A stretch of DNA of 50,075 nt from JBNAVY01 sp049700195 (GCA_049700195.1 JBNAVY010000014.1:1-50075); one strand, 5' to 3'; shown: positions 25,419-33,410, counted from the stretch's first letter. Made by a program: numbers and translations. Notes: generated by a model not told the origin, from the letters alone.

Positions 25419-25447
25419 ATTATATCTCACTTAAAACTTAAATACAA
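25419..25447 (-). promoter_or_regulatory. Promoter of gpmA - aldolase - ferritin
   Basis: On the minus strand TTGTAT (25447-25442), a 17-base spacer and a perfect TATAAT (25424-25419), about 84 bases before the gpmA start. Confidence 0.6.
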
Positions 25448-25680
25448 TAGTATTGATAATTATTCTTATTTAAAATTTATACGCACCCGAAAATCTATCT
25501 TTATAAAATACTATCTTTTTACGCAAATTTTTGGCAAAATAATATGTATGCCAGATTATTTTACTTTGACAATGCCGTTCATATAAAGGAATTTCGGGTT
25601 TTATTTTTCGTGCTTTCTGAACTGCATTTACATAAATAGCAACCATAATAATTTTACACGGACAAAAATCCAATTCTCCC
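25448..25680. other. Intergenic stretch without a convincing gene
   Basis: Between the gpmA promoter and the vapB promoter. A minus-strand reading frame of 67 codons (25470-25673) exists, but it has no ribosome site, is unlike any family I know, and runs into the gpmA promoter. It may be remnant sequence linked to acquisition of the vapBC pair. I see no repeats or RNA structure here. Confidence 0.4.
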
Positions 25681-25713
25681 TTGACTTAAAAGATTAAGTG
25701 TATTACAATACAC
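25681..25713 (+). promoter_or_regulatory. vapBC promoter with palindromic operator
   Basis: TTGACT (25681-25686), a 17-base spacer and TACAAT (25704-25709) form the promoter. A palindrome with 7-base arms, GTGTATT-AC-AATACAC (25698-25713), covers the -10. This is the expected layout for autorepression by a VapB-VapC complex. Confidence 0.7.
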
Positions 25714-25730
25714 ATTAGGAGGTGTATGTG

Positions 25731-25931
25731 ATGAGAACAAATATAGTCATAGATGAAAATCTCATCAAAGAAGCGTTAAAAATCTCAGGATTAAAAACTA
25801 AAAAAGAAGTTGTCAATTTGGCTTTAAAAGAATTTGTAGAAAATCGCAGAAGAAAAAATTTAATGGAGATAAAAGGAAAAATACAGTTTGATGAAAATTA
25901 TGATTACAAAAAAATGAGGGAAAGCAAATGA
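25731..25931 (+). CDS. vapB: VapB-type antitoxin
   Basis: This small (66 aa) antitoxin begins MRTNIVIDENLIKEALKISG, a ribbon-helix-helix/VapB pattern (beta strand then two helices; KTKKEVVNLALKEFVE). A basic, then acidic, C-terminal part probably wraps the toxin (KIQFDENYDYKKMRESK). AGGAGG is 8 bases before the ATG. The ATGA overlap with the PIN-domain gene couples synthesis of antitoxin and toxin. The protein should bind the palindrome over its own promoter. Confidence 0.9.
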   Translation: MRTNIVIDENLIKEALKISGLKTKKEVVNLALKEFVENRRRKNLMEIKGKIQFDENYDYKKMRESK

Positions 25932-26326
25932 TTTTGGTAGATACATCTGTTTTAATATCTTTTCTGAAAGGCATAGAAAATAAAAAAGTAAAAAAATTTG
26001 AAGAAATAATACAGAATAATATCCCTTTTGGAATAAACAATTTTATCTATCAGGAACTATTACAAGGAACAAAAACTGAAAATGAATTTAATTTAATTAA
26101 AGAATATTTAAGTACGCAAAAATTCTATGACCTAAAATATGGTATCAAATCTTATGAAAATGCTGCAAAATTGTATTTCAAGTGTAAGAAAAAAGGAATC
26201 ACCATTCGCAGCACTATAGATTTACTCATAGCAGAAACAGCCATTGAAAACAATTTATACCTGTTACATGATGATAAAGATTTTTCTTTAATTGCACAAG
26301 TTGATGAAAGATTAAAAGAGTATTAA
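25928..26326 (+). CDS. vapC: VapC-type toxin, PIN-domain RNase
   Basis: This PIN-domain ribonuclease has 132 aa. The four acidic Mg-binding positions are present: Asp5 (ILVDTSVLISFLKG), Glu43 (YQELLQG), Asp98 (RSTIDLLIAETA) and Asp116 with Asp118 (LHDDKDFSLIA). It is therefore predicted to be active. VapC toxins cut tRNAs or rRNA when VapB is degraded (family knowledge; target unknown here). Start overlaps the vapB stop (ATGA). No clear terminator follows before the convergent MutS-like gene. Confidence 0.92.
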   Translation: MILVDTSVLISFLKGIENKKVKKFEEIIQNNIPFGINNFIYQELLQGTKTENEFNLIKEYLSTQKFYDLKYGIKSYENAAKLYFKCKKKGITIRSTIDLLIAETAIENNLYLLHDDKDFSLIAQVDERLKEY

Positions 26327-26390
26327 AACTATTCAAAAGGCTTTAAATTACTCAGAAAAAGGTTTCTTAACAATTTGTTCCTAAATAAAT

Positions 26391-27893
26391 TTAATAGCCT
26401 TCTCCAAAAATCTTTTTATACAAATCTTCACCATAACTTGTTTGTAATGGTTCGCCTTCGACTATTTTAAAAGTACGCTTACCGTCCTCTCTTCTTTCAG
26501 CTCGCAAAAAAATGACATTCTCCAGTTTTTTATTATAAAAACTATAGGCAAATTCAAACAAATGTGTCACAAAAAAGATTTTAATGCGTTTTTCAATCAA
26601 TGCAGTAATTATTTGCCTTGCAATTTCCGAACCTTCTCTTTCATTTGTCGCGGCAAATGATTCATTAAATAGTACCATGGAATTTGGCTTTATATTGTCT
26701 ACTATATCACTCATCCTGCTAAGCTCTTCATCAAGCTTTCCACTTTTCATGGTAGCATCTTCTTTTCGTTTATAGTGGGTGAAAATCCCATCACATATGT
26801 TGGCAGAAAAATATTCGGCTGGCACAAACATACCACATTGCATCATCAACTGGGCCAAACCTATGCTTCGCAAAAAGGTAGATTTACCCCCTTGGTTAGC
26901 ACCTGTAATTATTGCTAGGTCTTTATTATCAGCATTTAAATCGTTGCCGACGACTTTTTGTTTCATTGTCAAAGCCAAACAAGCATCATATAATCCTTTA
27001 AAAGAATGCCTGCGTTCACTGGATACTACCGGAATAGGGAAAGACACCGGCTCTCCAATTTGGGCAAGTTGCTCATATAAATTCAAACAGCCAATGTAAA
27101 AAGCCAATTCAGTCCGCAATATGTTAAAAAAACTGAGAATATGATCAGCAGACTGAGCAATGGCATTTGCCACAAGGTTGATTCCTCTGTCTTTTAAGTC
27201 AGATAAAGCTCTTGCACCGCTTTCATCGCGCTCACTTATATAAAAAGTATAAGCATCCGGTCTTTTTAAAAAAATCCTGTCTATTAGACTTTGTTTTTTA
27301 TCCTCCCGTTTGCGAAGAATATAATTGACACCTTTATTGCCTTTACCCAACTCAGCACTGATCAAAATTCCATCGCGAAATTCCAGTTCTTTTAAATGAT
27401 TTTGGACATTTCCAAAATATTCATCATTAAGTTCTTTTTTGAGCATTGCAAAAAACCTTTTAAAACCCTCTGATTCGAATTTATCGGCATGTTGGTCAGC
27501 AATACTCTTTAGTTTTTTCAGCATTCCAATAAACATATGCAATACATCCATTGAACTATGAAGTATAGCTGCAGGGTACCTGGTGAAAATGCTAAAATAA
27601 TACTTTTTCTCGTTTTCAATTGCTTCTACCGCTATATCATAGATATTCCTGACAATAGAAGAATTTCTTAGAGAATCCTTCAAAACATCTTGGCGATATA
27701 ATATTGTATCCAGATCACTATACACACTGTATAAAACATATTTTTTTGCCACTTCAAATAAAAAATTATCACCACGGGACATAGCATTGAACAAAGTGTT
27801 TAATTCCAAATCTTGTATCAATGCTTCTTCGTCCGCGGACAATTTTTGTTCCAGGTCAAAATCATGATCTCTATACATAAGTAAAACTTTCAT
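26391..27893 (-). CDS. MutS-like ATPase, second gene of a pair
   Basis: This 500-aa protein has MutS core (lever) and ABC-type ATPase domains but no N-terminal mismatch-recognition domain. Walker A is TGANQGGKST (330-339). The Walker B segment is SMVLFNESFAATNE, where the usual Asp-Glu is Asn410-Glu411. THLFEFAY corresponds to the switch His region. The N-terminal 300 residues are helical. It starts within the stop of the upstream MutS-like gene (ATGA), so the two are translationally coupled and may form a heterodimer. Both lie downstream of a fluoride riboswitch. Not the housekeeping MutS (over 800 aa). Function is unknown; a DNA- or stress-linked role is inference. Confidence 0.82.
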   Translation of the reverse strand: MKVLLMYRDHDFDLEQKLSADEEALIQDLELNTLFNAMSRGDNFLFEVAKKYVLYSVYSDLDTILYRQDVLKDSLRNSSIVRNIYDIAVEAIENEKKYYFSIFTRYPAAILHSSMDVLHMFIGMLKKLKSIADQHADKFESEGFKRFFAMLKKELNDEYFGNVQNHLKELEFRDGILISAELGKGNKGVNYILRKREDKKQSLIDRIFLKRPDAYTFYISERDESGARALSDLKDRGINLVANAIAQSADHILSFFNILRTELAFYIGCLNLYEQLAQIGEPVSFPIPVVSSERRHSFKGLYDACLALTMKQKVVGNDLNADNKDLAIITGANQGGKSTFLRSIGLAQLMMQCGMFVPAEYFSANICDGIFTHYKRKEDATMKSGKLDEELSRMSDIVDNIKPNSMVLFNESFAATNEREGSEIARQIITALIEKRIKIFFVTHLFEFAYSFYNKKLENVIFLRAERREDGKRTFKIVEGEPLQTSYGEDLYKKIFGEGY

Positions 27894-29425
27894 AATTTCA
27901 TCCTCTCCTTTAAGCAGTTATACGTTAGCCTGTATTTTTCAGCAATTGATATAGCGTATGAAAGCCCATCAGGCGGTCTTCTAACAATTTTATATGTGCG
28001 CAGTGCCGGATTCTCAGGAACTATCGTACTGACCATACTTACAATCTTTTCGCTTAAGAATGCTAATTCATCTATAAATGTTACCCAAACGCACAGCACA
28101 TCTAATTGTATTATTTTTCCCATTATCTTCTTACTTAAAAATAATGCGTCTTTTGCTGTGGTAGATGTGAAAATTTCATTCATTATTATAATACTGTTTG
28201 ATGTGGCCTGGGCAAGAATATTGTAAATTCTAAACAATTCATCTTCCAGTTTTCCACGAAGATCTTTAATATTTTCTTCCTTTTCAAAATGTGTAAATAG
28301 TTTATCAAAAAGAAAGAGTTGAGCTTCCCTTCCGGGAACAGGGCAGCCTATACTGGCCAAATAATGCAATTGTCCAAAAGTGCGTGCAAATGTTGTTTTT
28401 CCTCCCTGGTTCGGACCGGTAATTACAAATATACGCTCTTTACCTTTTAAATAAAAATCATTACAAACAACGACCGAATTTTCGTTGATGAGTTTATAAG
28501 CCAGAGCTAAATCAAATCCTTCGTAATTATAAACTTCCTTGCATTTACTAGATATTTGTGGATAACAAAATTTTAGTCCAGTGCGCTTGAATAGTGCCAT
28601 ATATTCCAAATAAGCAATATAAAATTGTACTTCCCTATCAAAAGTAGCTATTGTCTCATCTAAATAATCACTATTTTTCATACAATAATTATCAAGATTA
28701 GAAAATATATCAGGATATAACTGAGCTACTAAATCCAATATTTTTGCTTCGACATGGTTCATATCTGGCCAATCAGAAAATTTGATTTTATAATCCTTTG
28801 CTGCTTCCTGTTTGAATTTTTCAAACGTTTTTTCTACTTCTGTACTGTAATCAATTTCAGATTCATATTTACGAACCGTCACACGGTTACCTTTTATTAA
28901 CAAGCAATATTTCACTGTAGACAAATCAGCTTTAAGTTTTTTCGTTTCACTCAGTAGCAGCTGAAAACGGTCAGAATTGATATAATCCATCAAATATTGA
29001 CGAAATGCTAAAAAACCACGAGATTTTAACTCTACAGAAGACAAGTCTTCTACTAAATCAGTAATTGCATCGCAGTAGATTTCTACAGCATCCAAAAGCC
29101 ATCTGTCTTTCTGGTATTTGTAGTAAAGTTTGTCTGCTTGAGCAAGGTGTTTGCGCATTTCTTGCATTTTTTCCGCAAATGATTTTATATCCTCAAGCAA
29201 AACTTCATTTTCAAGGTCTTGCATTATTTCATGGCGATACTTGATAGTATCAATATCGTTTAAATGAGTGTAAAAAAACGGTTTTAAATTATATTCTTCT
29301 TTGCCTCTTGTTATGACATCTACAATTTGATCAAGATTTAAGTCAACAAAAAAATCAGGTGCTTCAAATGTTTCTTTTTTTACCCCATCTTCGTTTTTTT
29401 GAAATAATATGCTATGAAAAGGCAT
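27890..29425 (-). CDS. MutS-like ATPase, first gene of a pair, under a fluoride riboswitch
   Basis: This 511-aa MutS-family protein lacks the mismatch-binding and connector domains. A helical core region (about 25-320) is followed by the ATPase: Walker A ITGPNQGGKTTF (336-346) and Walker B SIIIMNEIFTSTTAKD with Asn416-Glu417 in place of Asp-Glu, the same change as in its partner. The helical segment KPFFYTHLNDIDTIKYRHEI resembles the start of MutS domain III. GAGAGGTG is about 8 bases before the ATG used; an ATG 13 codons upstream lies in the leader. The 5' leader carries a fluoride aptamer and terminator, so expression should rise with fluoride. It is coupled to the second MutS-like gene. 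Confidence 0.82.
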   Translation of the reverse strand: MPFHSILFQKNEDGVKKETFEAPDFFVDLNLDQIVDVITRGKEEYNLKPFFYTHLNDIDTIKYRHEIMQDLENEVLLEDIKSFAEKMQEMRKHLAQADKLYYKYQKDRWLLDAVEIYCDAITDLVEDLSSVELKSRGFLAFRQYLMDYINSDRFQLLLSETKKLKADLSTVKYCLLIKGNRVTVRKYESEIDYSTEVEKTFEKFKQEAAKDYKIKFSDWPDMNHVEAKILDLVAQLYPDIFSNLDNYCMKNSDYLDETIATFDREVQFYIAYLEYMALFKRTGLKFCYPQISSKCKEVYNYEGFDLALAYKLINENSVVVCNDFYLKGKERIFVITGPNQGGKTTFARTFGQLHYLASIGCPVPGREAQLFLFDKLFTHFEKEENIKDLRGKLEDELFRIYNILAQATSNSIIIMNEIFTSTTAKDALFLSKKIMGKIIQLDVLCVWVTFIDELAFLSEKIVSMVSTIVPENPALRTYKIVRRPPDGLSYAISIAEKYRLTYNCLKERMKL

Positions 29426-29470
29426 AAGAAAGCACCTCTCTTTCAAAGTTGTAGGCAAATGCACTAATAT

Positions 29471-29515
29471 AAAAAAGCTGACAACCCCTACGTTTTTACC
29501 GTAGAAGCCATCAGC
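29471..29515 (-). terminator. Riboswitch expression platform: intrinsic terminator
   Basis: A 16-bp stem (29515-29500 with 29492-29477, including G-U pairs) closes a loop ending TAAAAA and is followed by TTTTTT. The left arm contains the 3' strand of aptamer stem P2 and the pseudoknot strand GGCTTCTAC, so aptamer and terminator are mutually exclusive. Fluoride binding should therefore prevent termination. Confidence 0.85.
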
Positions 29516-29563
29516 TGTTTATCAGCAGTTCGGATTTTCCAAAAGGGGGCTTCATCCCTTTTT
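29499..29563 (-). promoter_or_regulatory. Fluoride riboswitch (crcB motif) aptamer
   Basis: The minus strand matches the fluoride aptamer element by element. P1 is AAAAGG/CCUUUU around the loop GAUGAAGCCC (Thermotoga example: GAUGAGGCCC). Then GAACU, P2 GCUG-AUAAA-CAGC, UGAUGGC, and GGCUUCUAC, which pairs with GAAGCC to make the pseudoknot. An extra GGA-AAA-UCC mini-hairpin is inserted between P1 and P2. A terminator overlaps the 3' half. The downstream genes are the two MutS-like ATPases. Confidence 0.88.
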
Positions 29564-29567
29564 AAAT

Positions 29568-29596
29568 ATTATATCACTTTTTTATGAAGCCTGCAA
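29568..29596 (-). promoter_or_regulatory. Promoter of the riboswitch - MutS-like operon
   Basis: On the minus strand TTGCAG (29596-29591), a 17-base spacer and TATAAT (29573-29568). The transcript would start within a few bases of the riboswitch P1 stem, as expected for a leader-controlled gene. Confidence 0.75.
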
Positions 29597-29730
29597 GAAT
29601 TATATGGAAATTTACTACAAAGCATAATGTTTATGTTTATTTGTTTAAAATAAAAAGATTTTTGTATTGTTTTATATCCAGATTTTGTAATACTTCTTAT
29701 TATTCTATAAGTAAACTCAACAATATAAAA

Positions 29731-29759
29731 TACTTGATATCATTATTTTGTAGTATAAT
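29731..29759 (+). promoter_or_regulatory. Possible promoter of the CLC gene
   Basis: A TATAAT box (29754-29759) lies 54 bases before the CLC start. The best -35 candidates are TACTTG at 17-base spacing or TTGATA at only 14. The -10 is good and the -35 uncertain. The rest of the 29426-29812 gap is accounted for by the riboswitch on the other strand; no riboswitch is seen on this strand. Confidence 0.4.
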
Positions 29760-29812
29760 GATAATATGAGAAAAATAAATATTCATTCATTTTATGTTTT
29801 GGAGGGATTTTA

Positions 29813-31378
29813 TTGAATAAAGGTAAAAGTATAACATTCAATACTTTAATACATTGGGAAGAATTTCGCAAGCGTATTATAGTTGAAGGCATTATAACAG
29901 GTTTTTTTGTTGGATTGATTATTGCTATTTTAAGATATATTCTTGAAAAAACAAATATTCTTGTAATAAGTGTATACAAAATTCTTCATACAAATCCTTA
30001 CCCGTTAATTGGCTGGATAATTTTCCTTTCTCTAATAGGCTTAATATTGGGTATAATAGTGAAAAAAGAACCTATGATAAGCGGTAGTGGTATACCTCAA
30101 GTTGAAGGCATGATTATTGGTTATATAAAAGTTAATTGGTTACGAGTTTTATTGCTAAAGCTCATAGGTACTATTTTAGCGATAGGTGCAGGACTTTCTT
30201 TAGGACGCGAAGGTCCATGTGTGCAAATTGGTTCTTCAATCGGGCAAGGAATAAGTAGGTTGTTTGGTAGATTTAGAGTTGAAGAAAAATACCTTCTTAC
30301 ATGCGGAGCTAGTGCAGGGCTTGCAGCAGCTTTTAATGCACCACTTGCAGGAGTGATTTTTGCTCTTGAAGAACTGCATAAAAATTTCTCACCATTGGTA
30401 CTTGTATCTAGTATGGTTTCATCACTTACATCAACTTTTGTAGCTGGTGAACTATTAGGAATCAAACCTATTTTTAATCTGAAAAATCTAGCAGTAATGC
30501 CGCTTAATAATTATCTTTATCTTATTTTACTTGGAATTATCGTTGGATTATGTGGAATCGTATTTAATAAAACCCTTTTAAAGACTCAAGATATATACAA
30601 CATGTTAAAAATAAAATCACATATGAAGCCAATAATACCTCTTATTATATCCGTTGCAGTTGGACTATGGGTACCTATGGCACTTGGGGGCGGTGAGGGT
30701 CTTGTCGATACATTAAGCAATAATAGTTTTAGTTTAAAATTTCTAATTTTGCTATTAATTGTTAAATTTTTATTTACGATGGTAAGCTATGGTTCAGGTG
30801 TACCAGGAGGTATTTTTATGCCCCTCCTTATAATAGGTTCACTGATTGGCAACATATATGGAACTGTCATAATTAACATAATGCACATAAACCCTATTTA
30901 TATCAAAAATTTTATTGTATTTGCTATGGCAGGATATTTTGCTGCTATAGTTAGGGCACCGATAACAGGTAGTTTGCTTGTAACTGAAATGACCGGTTCA
31001 TTTAGTCATTTGTTAGCCCTAAGCACTGTTTCTATAGCAGCATATCTTTCATCAGATTTGTTCTCAAATATGCCGATTTATGAATCTTTGTTAGAACGTC
31101 TGCCGATAAAGAAAGAACAAAAATCTATAACTGCCAATAAAAAAAGAAAGACGATTTTCGAAATGCCTGTCTGTGTAGGCTCAAGTTTAGATGGCAAAAA
31201 ATTAAAGGATATTAGCTTGCCCCAAAATTGCTTACTTGTTGGCATAAAGAGGGGAACGCATGAATTAATACCAAAGGGAAATACAAAAATTCTAGCCGGC
31301 GATTATCTAGTAGTCCTTGCAGATGAAGATAAAGCTACAGAAATTAGAGAAATTTTATTGAATATGACACAGAGGTAA
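29813..31378 (+). CDS. CLC-type chloride channel/antiporter with C-terminal TrkA-C domain
   Basis: This CLC protein of 521 aa likely exchanges Cl- for H+ across the membrane. The anion-site motifs are canonical: GSGIPQ (91-96), GREGPCVQ with gating Glu133, and the later GVPGGIFMPLL. CLC-F fluoride exporters have a changed sequence at the GSGIP position, so fluoride selectivity is not indicated. Residues from about 445 form a TrkA-C/RCK-C-type ligand-binding domain (SLDGKKLKDISLPQN ... KILAGDYLVVLAD), a known architecture. The TTG start is preceded by GGAGGG. It is divergent from the fluoride-riboswitch operon and has its own promoter region. Confidence 0.92.
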   Translation: MNKGKSITFNTLIHWEEFRKRIIVEGIITGFFVGLIIAILRYILEKTNILVISVYKILHTNPYPLIGWIIFLSLIGLILGIIVKKEPMISGSGIPQVEGMIIGYIKVNWLRVLLLKLIGTILAIGAGLSLGREGPCVQIGSSIGQGISRLFGRFRVEEKYLLTCGASAGLAAAFNAPLAGVIFALEELHKNFSPLVLVSSMVSSLTSTFVAGELLGIKPIFNLKNLAVMPLNNYLYLILLGIIVGLCGIVFNKTLLKTQDIYNMLKIKSHMKPIIPLIISVAVGLWVPMALGGGEGLVDTLSNNSFSLKFLILLLIVKFLFTMVSYGSGVPGGIFMPLLIIGSLIGNIYGTVIINIMHINPIYIKNFIVFAMAGYFAAIVRAPITGSLLVTEMTGSFSHLLALSTVSIAAYLSSDLFSNMPIYESLLERLPIKKEQKSITANKKRKTIFEMPVCVGSSLDGKKLKDISLPQNCLLVGIKRGTHELIPKGNTKILAGDYLVVLADEDKATEIREILLNMTQR

Positions 31379-31397
31379 ACAACTCTTAAATAGACAC

Positions 31398-31443
31398 GGG
31401 GAGAGTTATTCTAGTTTGATTTTTCAAACAAGAAGAACTCCCC
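31398..31443. terminator. Long imperfect hairpin between the CLC and a convergent gene
   Basis: GGGGAG...CTCCCC arms enclose an inner GTTTG/CAAAC stem with a T-rich loop. The base of the hairpin is not followed by a strong T-run on either side, so terminator function is probable from its position between convergent genes rather than from its sequence. Confidence 0.5.
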
Positions 31444-31454
31444 TTTGTACTCTG

Positions 31455-32120
31455 TTAATTATTATACGTAAGCTCTGTAATCACCCATTTACCTTTTATT
31501 TTCTCTACAAGCATTATCAATTTTTTAATATCTCCATAGGGGTCCGCCGGGTTGACCTCGTAAGAATCTGTAAAAACATACACATAGTAAAAGTATCCTT
31601 TCCTATCTCTGAGAACAGTTTCATCGGGATTAGCAGGTTCCACTTTGTAATAATAGGTATACTCTTCTTCTTTATAATCGCTATAAAGGGCCTTTTTTAC
31701 TATATCGCTCAAATAAGAATATACCGTGTTGTCCCTGATTTTCCCAGTCAGATGGTAATAATCGGCTTCCCTCAAAACTTTTTTAATTATCTCATACTGT
31801 TTCTGTCTTTCTGATTTTACAATATTTAAATCAGGCTGGACTGTAGAATTGTTTATATCCTTCTCTTCTACCACAGGAAGCACATCTGTTACATCTATTA
31901 AAAACACCTTTTTATTCTCAAGAATGCGTTTTTTATTATCATATAAGAATTTCAGAAGCTTTTCCTGGTCCTCATAAATATTGCTCTGTTCTGTAGAATT
32001 TGACAAATTCACTTGCTCAGTACTTTTCTTATCAGGGACTTCAAGATTAATTATGACCCATATCAAAGGCAAAATTAAAAAGATGAACAAAAAGACAAGT
32101 ATTAAATTTCTCCTTCTCAT
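31455..32120 (-). CDS. Membrane-anchored extracytoplasmic protein of unknown function
   Basis: The 221-aa product starts MRRRNLILVFLFIFLILPLI, a signal anchor at about residues 5-24 without a lipobox. It is followed by a Ser/Thr/Asn-rich linker and a C-terminal half rich in Tyr and charged residues. The last 60 residues (FYYVYVFTDSYEV ... LVEKIKGKWVITELTY) resemble a small NTF2/cystatin-like beta domain seen in secreted Firmicute proteins, but this is only an impression. GGGAGGGGG lies before the ATG. It begins 30 bases after the beta-propeller lipoprotein gene, so the pair is probably co-transcribed. Confidence 0.65.
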   Translation of the reverse strand: MRRRNLILVFLFIFLILPLIWVIINLEVPDKKSTEQVNLSNSTEQSNIYEDQEKLLKFLYDNKKRILENKKVFLIDVTDVLPVVEEKDINNSTVQPDLNIVKSERQKQYEIIKKVLREADYYHLTGKIRDNTVYSYLSDIVKKALYSDYKEEEYTYYYKVEPANPDETVLRDRKGYFYYVYVFTDSYEVNPADPYGDIKKLIMLVEKIKGKWVITELTYNN

Positions 32121-32150
32121 AATTTCCCCCTCCCTATATTAAAAAATAGC

Positions 32151-33200
32151 TTAATTATAAAGCAATAAAAATTTTGGTATTGCTTTACCATCTTCATTTT
32201 GTACCCAGGTTAGAATGTCATAGTAAATTGTTGGTCCGCTTATAATTGGAATATTTATAAGTTGAGTTTTATTTTTCAAGATATTATAAACTTTCATGCT
32301 GCTGTTATTACTATACCATGTAACATAATCTTTATTTAAGGAGGCAGCCCACACCTCACTGCTGTATGTTGGAATTTCTATCTTCTTTTTACTTTTAATA
32401 TTATAAAGTATAGCTTTATTATTTTTTTCTACCCACACAATATTGTCTCCCCATATATTTGAAAAAGCACCTTGATCAGATAATTTCAAAGTTTTATTTT
32501 CTGCAATACTATATAAATAAACTCCGCCAATATCTTTTTGCCTAGATATTTTTGACTCCTCCCAAACTATATAATTTCCATATATGTGAGGACCACTAAA
32601 ATGATAATTATCATTCCCTTTTAAAGTTTGTATTATTTTCTGTTTGTTCTCTTTTAAATCATATAAAAATATTGAACTTGACTTATTATCTCCATCTGAT
32701 TCATAAGTTGACCATACAAGCTTTCCGTTGTTAATGGATAAATGTGGTTCAACACTAAACTGATTATTTAAAACATCATCTTCACCAAACTTACTTTTTG
32801 CAATCATTTTTAGATCTTGGGTATTTAAATCTTTAATGTATATTCTCCAGTCATCTCCCCACATTCCCATATTATCTGATGCTTCAACCCAGCCTATATA
32901 TTTACCATCTGTAACAGCACTTTTTATATTTTTACTGTAATCTACAAGTTTTACTACAATCTCAGTTTTTGTACTTTTAATATCATAAAATCCTAAACTT
33001 ATTTTATTGTTTTCATCGTATATCGCAAGCAATACCTTCTTTTTATAAGGGTCAAAACCAACAGGAAATTGTTTTTCTTTAAGTGAAACAACTTTGTTTA
33101 TATCTATCTCATCATTTACTTTGGTATTTGCCTTTATGCCACAAGAAGAAAATATAACAGTAATAATTAATAACCACAAAACTATTTGAACTTTCTTCAA
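32151..33200 (-). CDS. Beta-propeller (TolB-like) lipoprotein
   Basis: This is a surface lipoprotein of 349 aa. The signal ends in lipobox IFSSC (Cys20). The body contains at least six repeated blades with a G-x-x-hydrophobic-x-W core: KYIGWVEASDN, GKLVWSTYESDG, NYIVWEESK, DNIVWVEKNN, DYVTWYSNNS and DILTWVQNED, each followed by a strand such as IYIKDLNTQ or VYLYSIAENK. This is the pattern of WD40/TolB-type propellers. I infer a binding rather than enzymatic role, with no catalytic motif seen. It is the first of two adjacent envelope genes and is divergent from the oligopeptidase gene. Confidence 0.75.
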   Translation of the reverse strand: MKKVQIVLWLLIITVIFSSCGIKANTKVNDEIDINKVVSLKEKQFPVGFDPYKKKVLLAIYDENNKISLGFYDIKSTKTEIVVKLVDYSKNIKSAVTDGKYIGWVEASDNMGMWGDDWRIYIKDLNTQDLKMIAKSKFGEDDVLNNQFSVEPHLSINNGKLVWSTYESDGDNKSSSIFLYDLKENKQKIIQTLKGNDNYHFSGPHIYGNYIVWEESKISRQKDIGGVYLYSIAENKTLKLSDQGAFSNIWGDNIVWVEKNNKAILYNIKSKKKIEIPTYSSEVWAASLNKDYVTWYSNNSSMKVYNILKNKTQLINIPIISGPTIYYDILTWVQNEDGKAIPKFLLLYN

Positions 33201-33410
33201 TGATTATGCACTCCTTTTTAAAAAGTATCTTCTTTTTTTATATCTTTAACAATATTATAATTCATTAAATATTAACATTTATTAAAAAATTATAAAATTT
33301 TGATTACAAAATAGTTAATAGTTACTGATTTAAATTACTTTATTTCCTAAATTTCCTAAATAATGCGATATATTCTTTATATCTTAAACAATATATTTAT
33401 ATTCTATAAT

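Noticed and set aside
25470..25673. Minus-strand frame of 67 codons in the gpmA-vapB gap
   Set aside because: No ribosome site, no recognisable family, low-complexity codon use, and it is placed just upstream of and facing the gpmA promoter.
29813..31378. Calling the CLC gene a fluoride exporter because of the nearby fluoride riboswitch
   Set aside because: The riboswitch is on the opposite strand and the protein has the chloride-type GSGIP motif.
31416..31814. Plus-strand open frame of 132 codons after the CLC gene
   Set aside because: It overlaps the hairpin and the minus-strand membrane-anchored gene, which has a signal anchor and a strong ribosome site; no ribosome site supports the plus frame.
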